This document shows, one piece after another, positions 52,039 through 60,762 of a stretch of 64,000 nt of DNA; position 1 is the stretch's first letter, and every line of letters starts with the position of its first letter. Origin of the DNA: AP-15 sp963775875. Lineage in GTDB: Bacteria > Pseudomonadota > Alphaproteobacteria > ATCC43930 > CGMCC-115725. Below the pieces are notes generated by a model that did no database searches, was not told the origin of the DNA, and worked only from the letters and a program-made list of their open reading frames with translations. The position numbers and the translations under genes were made by a program. The stretch spans positions 372,001 through 436,000 of the forward strand of contig CAVZKP010000014.1 of NCBI GenBank assembly GCA_963775875.1. The letters run 5' to 3'.

Positions 52039-55000
52039 GTGCAGCCCCCCAGGCTCTATACGATCGCGCCAGACCGCCCGTTTCTCGCGACATTGGCCGA
52101 GGCGCTATTGGCGACCACCGGCGATGATCCGCTTGCGCTGCCGCGCATCACCATTCTGCTACCCACGCGGCGCGCGGTGCGCGCCTTGCGCGAGGCGTTT
52201 CTGCGAACCCGCCCTGTTGGGAGGGAACCGGGAACGCCGCTGTTGCTGCCGCGGATGCGGCCGATCGGTGACCTCGATTCGGACGAATTGTCGCTGGTTG
52301 AGGGTGTGGCGGGCGAGGGAGGCCTGGCGGTGCCACCGGCGATCCCGGAAATGCGCCGCCAATTGCTGTTGACTCGGCTGGTGCTGGAATGGGGCAGCAG
52401 GCGCGGCCGCGACCCGATATTGCCGGGCCAGGCCGCCGCGCTTGCCGCCAGCCTGGCGCGATTTCTCGACACGGTGGCAACAGAGGGCGCGAGCTTTGCC
52501 CGGCTCGCCAAGCTCGCGCCCGCCGATCTGGCCGAGCATTGGCAGATCGTGCGCAGTTTTCTCGAAATCCTGCCGAAGTCCTGGCCTGACATCCTCGCCG
52601 CAGAAGGCGCCATCGATCCCGCCGAACGGCGCAACCGACTGCTGGCGCAGCAGGCGGCAATTTGGCGCCGGGTGCCTCCCCGCGACCCGGTCATCGCCGC
52701 CGGCCTGACCGGCGGCATCCCGGCGATGACCGAGCTGATCGCGGTCGTCGCCGCACTTGATCTGGGCGTGGTGGTTCTGCCCGGGCTCGACCGCCTCTGC
52801 GACGCGGCGCAATGGGCGGCAATCGAAGCCGATGAAGCTCATCCGCAATATCTGATGGCATCGCTGCTGAAAGCGCTCGGCCTCGACCCGGCCGATATCC
52901 GCGACTGGGACGGAACTGCCCTAGCCCGCTCAACCCCGGGGGCCGGGTCTCCACTCTCCCGCGATGCGGGAGAGTGTGCCGAACACGGCGAGGCTGGTGA
53001 AGGTAGCTCGCTCGACGCACCGCGCTCTCGGCGGGTGCGGCTGATCACCGAGGCGATGCGCCCGGCGAACACAACCGATGCCTGGCGCGGACTGGAGCCG
53101 CTGCCCGCCGATGCCCTTGTCGGGCTCAGCCGTTACGATTGCGCCGGCGCGCATGAGGAAGCGCTGACCATCGCGCTGCTATTGCGCCGCAAGCTCGAAA
53201 CCCCCGGCGCCACTGCCGCGCTGGTCACCCCCGACCGCGCGCTCGCTCGTCGGGTCGCGGCCGAATTGCGCCGCTGGGATATCGAGATCGACGATTCGGC
53301 CGGTCTGCCGTTGAACCGTACGCCGCCGGGCGTATTTCTGCGCCTGGTACTCGATCTTGCTGCGAGCGGCTTGGCCCCGGTGCCGTTGCTGGCTGCGCTG
53401 AAGCACCCGCTGGCCGCCGGCGGGTTGGCCCCGGTCGGCTTTCGCGACCTGACCCGAGCGCTCGAAGCGGCGATCCTGGGGCCGCGCCCCTCGCCCGGCT
53501 TTGCCGGCCTCAGAAAGGCTCTCGGCCTCGACACCAGGCTGGTCCGCTTTGCCGACCTGCTCGAAATCCTGCCTCGGCAGCCTGCCGAATCTGCTCGCGG
53601 TCGATGCGGTCCCACTCGCCCGCCTGGTCGCCGCGCATGTCGAGGCGGCCGAACGCCTGGCGGCGACCGACACAGAAGCCGGCCGCGCGCGGCTGTGGCG
53701 CGAAGCCGCGGGCGACACCGCGGCCCACTTTTGCCACGAACTGATCGATGCCGCCGGCGATTTCCCGTCGCTTTCCGGCCGTCATTACCCGGCATTGTTC
53801 GAGGCGCTTGCTGCTGGCGTCGCCGTCCGCCCGGCCTATGGCCGCCATCCGCGGCTGGCGATCTGGGGGCTTGTCGAGGCGCGGCTGCAGCAAGCCGACC
53901 TCGTCGTTCTCGGCGGGCTCAACGAAGGCACCTGGCCTGGCCCGGCCACGCACGACCCGTGGATGTCGCGACAGATGCGGCGCGAGTTCGAGATCGCCGT
54001 ACCGGAGCGGGCGATCGGCATCGCCGCGCATGATTTCACCCAGGCCATCGCGGCGCCGGAAGTCGCGCTGACCCGCGCCGCGCGCAGCGCAGGGGTGCCG
54101 ACCGTCCCGTCGCGCTGGCTGCTGCGCTTCGACACGGTATTGCGCGCGGTCGGCCTTGACGGTGCGCTTGGGCCGGATGCAGAGGTGCAGGCCGCCGGCC
54201 TGCTGCTCGATGCCGCCGAATATCAACCGCCGCCACCGCCCGAGCCGCGCCCGCCGCTCGCCGCTCGACCGCGACGGCTGTCGGTGACCCAGGTGGAGAC
54301 CTGGCTCGGCGACCCCTACGCGATCTATGCCCGTCATATTCTGAACCTGAGGGCGCTGGACGAGCTTGACGCCGATCCCGGACGCGCCGATCTCGGCATC
54401 CGCATTCATGAGGCGCTCGCCGAATTCGTCCACCGCTATCCGCGCGAGCTGCCAGGGGACGCCGCCGAACGACTGCTGATGATCGGCCGCAAGGCCTTTG
54501 GGCCGGTGTTGTCGCGCCCTGGCGCCTGGGCCTTCTGGTGGCCGCGTTTCGAACGCATCGTGCGATGGCTGGTGGCCGAGGAGGAGACGCATCGTGTGGC
54601 GATCGTCGAAAGCTCGAGCGAATGCGACGGCCTGCTGACCCTGCACGGGCCTGGCGGGCCGTTCGAATTGACCGCCACAGCCGACCGGATCGACCGGCTT
54701 ACCTCGGGCGGCTTTCTGCTAGTCGATTATAAGACTGGTGCGGTGCCGACTAGGCGGAGAATACAGGCTGGGTTCGCGCCACAGTTGCCGCTCGAAGGCG
54801 CGATCCTGCGCGACGGCAGCTTTGGCACGCTAAGCGGTACGGTTTCGGGGCTCGAATATTGGCGGCTCGGCGGCGGCGATCCTGCCGGTGAACGTTGCCT
54901 GATCGACGATGGGAACCCGGCCGCGCTGGTCGACCGCGCGATCGGTCGGCTGCAGGCATTGATCGAACGTTTCGACGATCCCGCGACCCCTTATCTCGCG

Positions 55001-55081
55001 ACGCCGGTTCAGGAATGGGAGCCACGTTTTTCTGATTATCGCCATCTCGAACGGGTGGACCGCAGCGAGGCCGAGGAATGA
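52039..55081 (+). CDS. addB: Double-strand break repair nuclease subunit AddB, single frame break
   Basis: About 1013 residues if one shift is corrected. The GTG start at 52039 has GGGAGGA eight bases upstream. The N-terminal helicase-like part runs RITILLPTRRAVRALREAFL through MTELIAVVAAL and TPDRALARRVA-like text to LEILP near 53565-53580. There the frame changes and SLPNLLAVDAVPLARLVAAH continues through VVLGGLNEGTWPG, PSRWLLRFDTVL and the C-terminal RecB-type nuclease LLVDYKTGAVP. With AddA it processes double-strand breaks to Chi-like sites and loads RecA. It overlaps addA by 4 bp. It carries an unusual about 30-residue insert from a palindromic repeat near 52925-53030. Confidence 0.9.
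52952..52976. repeat. Palindromic hairpin repeat inside addB
   Basis: CACTCTCCCGC-GAT-GCGGGAGAGTG is a perfect 11-bp stem with a 3-base loop. It resembles the CCTCTCCCGC...GCGGGAGAGG intergenic repeats common in Alphaproteobacteria, but here it lies within a coding frame. Translated around it, GAGSPLSRDAGECAEHGEAG looks unlike AddB and interrupts the expected helicase sequence between GTALARS and RRVRLITEAMRP. Confidence 0.8.
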
Positions 55082-58000
55082 GCGCTGCAGCGGAAACCGC
55101 GCGGCGGGCCGCGGGGCCACGCAGCTCGGTCTGGGTATCCGCCTCAGCCGGGACCGGCAAAACCACGGTGCTGACCGAGCGACTATTGCGGCTGATGCTC
55201 GACGGCACGGATCCGGCGCGGCTGTTGTGCCTGACCTTTACCCGCGCCGCCGCCGCCGAGATGGCGAACCGGCTCGACGCCGAACTCGCCCGCTGGGCCA
55301 CGATGCCGCCCGGCGCGCTGACCCAGCGGCTGGTGGCGCTGACCGGGCAGTTTCCCGACGAGACCTCGATCGCTCGCGCACGCCAGCTTTTCGCCCGGGT
55401 TCTCGATACTCCGGGCGGGATCAAGATCGCGACGATCCACGCCTTCTGCCAGACCCTGCTGCGACGCTTTCCGCTCGAAGCTGGGGTGTCGCCGGAATTC
55501 GCCGTGATCGAGGAGCGCGGTGCTGGGGAGGCGCTGGCTGAGGCCGCCCAGAAGGTGATCCTCGCCGCACGCGACGGGCACGACCCGGCCCTCGCCGAGG
55601 CGCTCGCCATCGTCGCCGACCATGCTGCCGAGGAGCGCTTTGCGGTGCTGATGGGGGCGCTTGCCAGCGAGCGCGGCAAGCTGCGCCGGGCCTTGGCCGA
55701 GGGCCATGCCGCCCTGCGCCAAAAGCTGTCGGCAGCGCTGGGCGTGTCACTCGAGGCGACTGCCGAGAGCTTGACCGCCGAATTCTGCGCTGCCGGTGCT
55801 GGTGACGAAGCCGGATTGCGCGCCGCCGCGGCGGCCCTTGCCGCCGGGTCGCCCGCCGACTGCAAACGTGGTGCGGTGATCGCCGCTTGGTGCGCGCAGC
55901 CGCAACACCGAAGCGCGATGCTCGCAGCCTGCGCATGCGTCTATCTGACCGAGAAGGGCGAGGTTCGAGAAACGCTGATCACCAAACCCGCGGCCACCAA
56001 AGCCGTCTGCGATGCCAGAGCCATCCTCGCCGCGGAGGCCGAGCGGCTGCAAGGGCTGCGGGAGGCGCGGGCCGCGATAGCATTGCGCGAGGCGACCTGC
56101 GCCCTCGCCCGCCTCGGCGAGGCGCTATTGCACGCCTATGACGAAGGCAAAAGGCTCGCCGGCGCACTCGATTTCGACGATCTGGTGCTGGCCGCGCGCG
56201 ACCTGTTGCGGCGCCCGGGGGTGGCGCCCTGGGTGTTGTTCAAGCTCGACGGCGGTCTCGACCACATCCTGATCGACGAGGCGCAGGACACCAACCCCGA
56301 GCAATGGGAGATCGTGGCTGCGCTGGCCGAAGAATTCTTCGCCGGCGAGGGCGCGCGCGACCGGATCCGCACGGTCTTTGCCGTTGGCGACGCGAAACAG
56401 TCAATCTTCAGCTTTCAACGCGCCGACCCGCGCACCTTTGCCCAGATGCGGCAGCATTTTCAGGAACGGGTGACCAACGCCAACCAGGATTGGCAGATCC
56501 TGCCGCTCGACATCTCGTTCCGCTCGACCGAACCGGTGCTGCGCGCCGTCGATGCGATCTTTCGCCAGCCCGCGGCGCGGGATGGGGTCGCGCTCGACAA
56601 CAGCGAGATCCGCCATTTCGCCGCCCGCGCCGGGCATGCCGGGTTGGTCGAGCTGTGGCCGCCGGTCGTGCCGGAACCAGACGACGAACCCGATCCGGAG
56701 GCGTTGCCGGTCGCCCGACGCCGGGTGGTCGAACCTTATGCCCGGCTTGCCCGAGCCATCGCGGCCAGGATCAGGCATTGGCTCGACAGCGGAGAGCGGC
56801 TGGCGGCGCGCGGGCGCCCGCTGCGCCCCGGCGACATCATGGTGCTGGTGCGCCGTCGCGACCAATTCGTCGGCGAGTTGCTGCGTGCGCTCAAGCAAGC
56901 CCGCATCCCGGTCGCCGGCGCCGATCGCCTGGTCCTGACCGCACAATTGGCAGTACAGGATCTGGCCGCTCTCGGCCGGTTTCTGCTGTTCCCCGAGGAT
57001 GATCTGACCCTCGCCACAGTGCTGAAAGGGCCGCTTTTCGATATTGACGAAAATGCTCTTTTTGATTTGTGCCACGGCCGCGGCAAGGAGAAATTGTGGA
57101 ATCGGCTGCGCGCCCGCGCCGGGTCGGGCGCCGAACTGAGCCGCGCTGCCGAGCATCTTTCGGCGTGGCTGGCGCGGGTCGATTTCGTCCCGCCTTACGA
57201 GCTTTACGCCGAGATTCTCGGCGCCGAGGGCGGCCGGCAAGCCCTGCTCCGCCGGCTCGGCCCCGAGGCCGAAGACCCGATCGAGGAATTCCTCGGGCTG
57301 GCGCTCGCCTACGAGCGCGAGCATGTGCCGTCATTGCAAGGCTTTCTGCGTTGGCTCGTCGCCGGCGATACCGAGGTCAAGCGCGATTTCGCCGCGCGCC
57401 GCCGCGACGAGGTCCGTATCCTGACGGTACACGGCGCCAAGGGGCTCGAAGCGCCGGTCGTCTTTCTGCCGGATACGATGGCCGTGCCGGATCAAAAGGT
57501 GGCGCTGCTGTGGACCGAGCCTGGCGAATTGCCGCTGTGGAAGCCTCCGGGCGATCACATCGCCGCGTTCTACCGCGCCGAAAAGACCGCCTGGCGCGAT
57601 CGCCAGCTGGAGGAATATCGCCGCCTGCTCTATGTCGGCCTGACCCGGGCGCAGGACCAACTCTATATCTGCGGCTGGCAGACCCGCCGGGCGCCGTCGG
57701 AGGTCTGCTGGCACACCCTCTGTCGGGCCGGGCTCGCTGGAACTGCCCAACCCTTCGCCTTCGATATGACGGCGCTGATCGACGGTGACGGCTGGTTGGG
57801 CGAAGGACTGCGGCTGGAAAACGCGCAGACCGCGCCGCCACTCCGTGAACCGGTTTTAGAAGAGGCGAGCGCAGCGGCGCTGCCGGCTTGGGCGACGGCG
57901 CCGCCGCCCAAAGAGCCCGACCCGCCGCGGCCATTGTTCCCGTCACGGCCGGACGGCGACGAGCCGCCGACCTTGTCGCCACTGGCGTTTGGCGGCCGCG

Positions 58001-58494
58001 ATCGGTTCAAGCGCGGGCTGCTGGTCCATCGGCTGTTGCAAAGTCTACCCGAACTACCGCAAGCCGAACGCGACCCGGCGGCCCGGCGCTTTCTAGCATT
58101 ACCGACCCACGGCCTCACCATCGACGAGCAAGACGAGATCTGCCACGAGACTCTGGCAGTGCTTGGCCATTCCGACTTCGGGGCTCTGTTCGGCCCGGAT
58201 TCGCAAGCCGAGGTGCCGCTCGTGGGTCTCGTCGGTCGGCACGCGCTGTCAGGGCAGATCGACCGCCTCGTCGTCAGCCCCGACCAGGTGCTGATCGTCG
58301 ACTACAAGACAACGCGCCCGGTGCCGGCGAGCGATGCCGAGGTAGCGCCGCTCTATCTACGCCAACTGGCGATCTATCGCGCCGCACTCGCCCGGATCTA
58401 TCCCGGCCGCAACATTCGCTGCGCCCTTCTATGGACGCAAGGGCCGCTGCTGATGCCGATCAGTCCCGAGCGGCTCGCAGCACACCCGCCCTGA
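55078..58494 (+). CDS. addA: Double-strand break repair helicase-nuclease subunit AddA
   Basis: 1138 residues, uninterrupted. Walker A SASAGTGKTTV (Lys28), motif Ia LLCLTFTRAAAAEMANRL, motif II ILIDEAQDTNPEQW (Asp400-Glu401), motif III VGDAKQSIFSFQRADP, motif V ILTVHGAKGLEAPVVFLPD, motif VI YRRLLYVGLTRAQDQLYI. The nuclease domain ends with LIVDYKTTRP (Asp1075, Lys1077) and a downstream QLAIYR. It is the UvrD-like ATPase and nuclease of AddAB, acting with AddB. It overlaps addB by 4 bp (ATGA). A thioredoxin gene follows about 190 bp on, as in many Alphaproteobacteria. Confidence 0.96.
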   Translation: MSAAAETARRAAGPRSSVWVSASAGTGKTTVLTERLLRLMLDGTDPARLLCLTFTRAAAAEMANRLDAELARWATMPPGALTQRLVALTGQFPDETSIARARQLFARVLDTPGGIKIATIHAFCQTLLRRFPLEAGVSPEFAVIEERGAGEALAEAAQKVILAARDGHDPALAEALAIVADHAAEERFAVLMGALASERGKLRRALAEGHAALRQKLSAALGVSLEATAESLTAEFCAAGAGDEAGLRAAAAALAAGSPADCKRGAVIAAWCAQPQHRSAMLAACACVYLTEKGEVRETLITKPAATKAVCDARAILAAEAERLQGLREARAAIALREATCALARLGEALLHAYDEGKRLAGALDFDDLVLAARDLLRRPGVAPWVLFKLDGGLDHILIDEAQDTNPEQWEIVAALAEEFFAGEGARDRIRTVFAVGDAKQSIFSFQRADPRTFAQMRQHFQERVTNANQDWQILPLDISFRSTEPVLRAVDAIFRQPAARDGVALDNSEIRHFAARAGHAGLVELWPPVVPEPDDEPDPEALPVARRRVVEPYARLARAIAARIRHWLDSGERLAARGRPLRPGDIMVLVRRRDQFVGELLRALKQARIPVAGADRLVLTAQLAVQDLAALGRFLLFPEDDLTLATVLKGPLFDIDENALFDLCHGRGKEKLWNRLRARAGSGAELSRAAEHLSAWLARVDFVPPYELYAEILGAEGGRQALLRRLGPEAEDPIEEFLGLALAYEREHVPSLQGFLRWLVAGDTEVKRDFAARRRDEVRILTVHGAKGLEAPVVFLPDTMAVPDQKVALLWTEPGELPLWKPPGDHIAAFYRAEKTAWRDRQLEEYRRLLYVGLTRAQDQLYICGWQTRRAPSEVCWHTLCRAGLAGTAQPFAFDMTALIDGDGWLGEGLRLENAQTAPPLREPVLEEASAAALPAWATAPPPKEPDPPRPLFPSRPDGDEPPTLSPLAFGGRDRFKRGLLVHRLLQSLPELPQAERDPAARRFLALPTHGLTIDEQDEICHETLAVLGHSDFGALFGPDSQAEVPLVGLVGRHALSGQIDRLVVSPDQVLIVDYKTTRPVPASDAEVAPLYLRQLAIYRAALARIYPGRNIRCALLWTQGPLLMPISPERLAAHPP

Positions 58495-58686
58495 CGCCAG
58501 CCGCGCGCTGCGCTCGATTCAAACCTTGATATCTTGGGGCAGCATCTTGATGGCTAACCCCTCACCCAAGCGCCTTGCCCGAGATCGTCGCAAGCATCCA
58601 CGCCCTGGTTCACCGGACCCAGCACCCGCCTTGACGCCGCTTTTTCACTACCTCTAATGTCTGAAGGGCCTTTTTGGAGAAAAGCA

Positions 58687-59007
58687 ATGAAGCCGACCGC
58701 CGTCACCGACAGCAGCTTCGATAAGGACGTGCTTCACGCCGAGGGGCCGGTTCTAGTCGATTTTTGGGCCGAATGGTGCGGCCCATGCAAGATGATCGCC
58801 CCGTTTCTCGAAGATCTTGCCGCCGACAAGGCCGGCAAGCTGAGCATTGCCAAGGTCAATATCGACGAGAACCCGCAATCGCCGATGAAATACGGTATCC
58901 GCAGCATCCCGACGATGATCCTGTTCAAAGCCGGCCAGGTTGCCGCCACCAAGATCGGGGCGCTGCCCAAGAGCAAGCTTTATGAATGGGTCAACTCGGT
59001 ACTGTGA
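58687..59007 (+). CDS. trxA: Thioredoxin
   Basis: 106 residues from the ATG at 58687 (GGAGAAAAG upstream). Active site WCGPCKM (Cys31/Cys34), then LAKVNIDENP-type strand (IAKVNIDENPQSPMKYGIRS) and the cis-Pro loop IPTMILF. Canonical small cytosolic thioredoxin that reduces protein disulfides (ribonucleotide reductase and others). It ends the addB-addA-trxA synteny block. A decayed IS481 element follows about 150 bp on. Confidence 0.95.
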   Translation: MKPTAVTDSSFDKDVLHAEGPVLVDFWAEWCGPCKMIAPFLEDLAADKAGKLSIAKVNIDENPQSPMKYGIRSIPTMILFKAGQVAATKIGALPKSKLYEWVNSVL

Positions 59008-59159
59008 TCGGCGGACATCCCAATTGGACCAGATTTGAGGGCGGCCCACCAAGCGGAACCGAGTTAGAGGCTCGCCGGCGGTCATTGCCTACAAAAGATA
59101 AAATCGCAGACGCGGACTTGGCCGTTGCTCTGAAACGCTGGCCAATTGCCGGCGCCTCG

Positions 59160-60211
59160 CTTAGCTGTGAGCTTTCATTAGGTTGTCCATCCGGTCCGGA
59201 CCGAGGAAGCTGAGGTTGCGAAGCTTCAGTGATCTCACGGGGGACCGGATGAACGTCCATAAGAATGCCCGTCTGACGCCGCACAGTCGAGCCGAGCTGG
59301 TGCGTCGCGTGCTGGTTGAGGGCCAGGCGCCCAAGGCGGTGGCCACCGCCTTCGGGGTGAGCGCCAAGACGGTGCGCAAGTGGGTCGAGCGCTTTCCGCC
59401 GCGGGCGCCGCCGGGCCTCGAGGATCGTTCGTCGCGACCGCATCGCGCTTTACCGGCCAACCCCCACGGCAACCGCCGAGCGGATCGAGCGCGCTGCGCC
59501 GCCAGCGCTGGACCGGCAAGCAGATCGCCAAGGCAGACCGGCGTCTCGCCGGCTACGGTCAGCCGGGTGCTCGGGCGGCGCGGCCTTAGCCGGATGCGCG
59601 ATCTGGAGCCGGCCGCGCCGGTGATCCGCTACGAGCGCAAGCAGCCCGGCGAGCTGATCCATCTCGACATCAAGAAGCTCGGCCGCTTCGACCGGGTCGG
59701 CCACCGCATCACCGGCGATCGCACCGGCCAAAGCAACAGCCGCGGCATCGGCTGGGAGTTCGTCCACGTCTGCCATCGACGACGCCTCGCGCGTGGCCTT
59801 CAGCCAGGTCATGCCCGACGAGAAGAAAGAGAGCGCCGTCGCCTTCCTGAAGGCGGCCTTCGCCTACTACAAGAGCCTCGGCGTCACCGTCGCCCGGGTG
59901 ATGACCGACAACGGCTCATGCTACAAGGCGTTCGACTTCCGCGACACCTGCCGCGATCGTAGGCCTCAAGCACATCCGCACCAGGCCCTACACGCCGAAG
60001 ACCAACGGCAAGGCCGAGCGCTTCATCCAAACCGCGCTCAGGGAATGGGCCTTACGCCCAGGCCTATCCCACCTCAGACCATCGCGCCGCCGAGCTGCCC
60101 GTCTGGCTGCATCGATACAACTGGCATCGACCACACGGCGGGATAAAATCCCAAACACCAATCAGCCGCCTCGGCCTCGCTGAGGACAACCTATTGAGGC
60201 TCAACAGCTAG
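59160..60211 (+). mobile_element. IS481-family insertion sequence, decayed
   Basis: The ends are related inverted repeats: the left reads TTAGCTGTGAGCTTTCATTA then GGTTGTCC (59161-59188), and the right (60184-60211), reversed, reads CTAGCTGTTGAGCCTCAATA then GGTTGTCC. They share GGTTGTCC and most positions outward. Between them lies one transposase gene, frame-broken many times. Size about 1050 bp. Its right end abuts the first CRISPR-like repeat. No target duplication was found, consistent with age or rearrangement. Confidence 0.82.
59249..60211 (+). pseudogene. IS481-family transposase, multiply frame-shifted
   Basis: Starting MNVHKNARLTPHSRAELVRR at 59249, the HTH part VATAFGVSAKTVRKWVERF is followed by shifts near 59450, 59520, 59785, 59955 and 60045. 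The rve integrase core is spread over three frames: ELIHLDIKKLGRFDRVGHRI, SQVMPDEKKESAVAFLKAAF, VARVMTDNGSCYKAFDF (catalytic Asp) and, out of frame, RTRPYTPKTNGKAERFIQT (catalytic Glu), ending LLRLNS. The set identifies the IS481 family. It cannot make an active enzyme as read. Confidence 0.82.
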
Positions 60212-60303
60212 CCGCCCCCTCACGGGGGCGCGGATCGAAACATCCTGTGGGCAATACAGGATTGGGGCCTGCCCGGTCGCCCCCTCACGGGGGCGCGGAT
60301 TGC
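60211..60303 (+). CRISPR. CRISPR relic: two type I-C-like repeats and one 34-bp spacer
   Basis: Two near-identical copies of a 31-base unit occur: 60211-60241 begins GCCGCCCCCTCACGGGGGCG and ends CGGATCGAAAC; 60276 onward begins GTCGCCCCCTCACGGGGGCG and ends CGGATTG, losing GAAAC. The unit has the hairpin CGCCCCC-TCAC-GGGGGCG and the GAAAC end of type I-C repeats. The unit between them, 60242-60275, is 34 bp, a normal spacer length. The left copy touches the IS481 end and the right copy runs into an IS21 end. No cas gene is within the window. Likely a remnant of a longer array. Confidence 0.7.
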
Positions 60304-60762
60304 AGATCGGCATGGAATAAGGACCCCGTTTAGGGGGTGATCGGCATCCAATCGGGACCCCCCTGGCGACGGATCCACAGTGGCTTCCATGGGGACATGG
60401 GGGCCGGGGCGAGGATGCTGGTGGTGGAGACGATCGCGAAGATCCGACGCGCGTATTTTGTGCAGAAGAAGCCGATCAAGGCGATCTGCCGTGAGTATCG
60501 CCTGTCGCGCAAAGTGGTCCGTAAAATCATTCGCTCCAAGGCAACCGAGTTTCACTACGAGCGCGGGCGACAACCCTTGCCCCGGATCGATCTGTGGCGG
60601 GACCAGCTCGACGGAATGCTGCTTGCTAACGAGCGCAGGCAGAGGCGTGAGCGGCTGACCTTGATACGGATCTTCGAGGAGTTGCGCGGGCTGGGCTACG
60701 AGGGCGGTTACGATTCGGTCCGCCGCTATGCCAAGGCGTGGCGGTTGGTGCGCGGAGCGGGT
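60301..60762 (+). mobile_element. Truncated IS21-family element (left end and 5' part of istA)
   Basis: The left end starts TG at about 60301 (IS21 elements begin TG and end CA). It carries a 9-bp direct repeat GATCGGCAT at 60305 and 60339, typical of IS21 end repeats. istA begins at 60415. The right side is cut by the IS256 copy near 60760; no istB or right end follows. It appears to be inserted in or beside the second CRISPR-like repeat. Confidence 0.65.
60415..60762 (+). pseudogene. IS21 transposase istA, 3' truncated
   Basis: MLVVETIAKIRRAYFVQKKP then IKAICREYRLSRKVVRKIIR gives the IstA N-terminal HTH; FHYERGRQPLPRIDLWRDQL and YEGGYDSVRRYAKAWR continue the family. After about KAWRLVRGA the sequence changes to IS256 end text and the reading stops without the integrase core. 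Hence about 115 of some 500 expected residues remain. Confidence 0.75.

Noticed and set aside
58986..59213. Open frame running from the trxA end into the IS481 left end
   Set aside because: It overlaps trxA out of frame and crosses the element boundary. No resemblance to a protein family.
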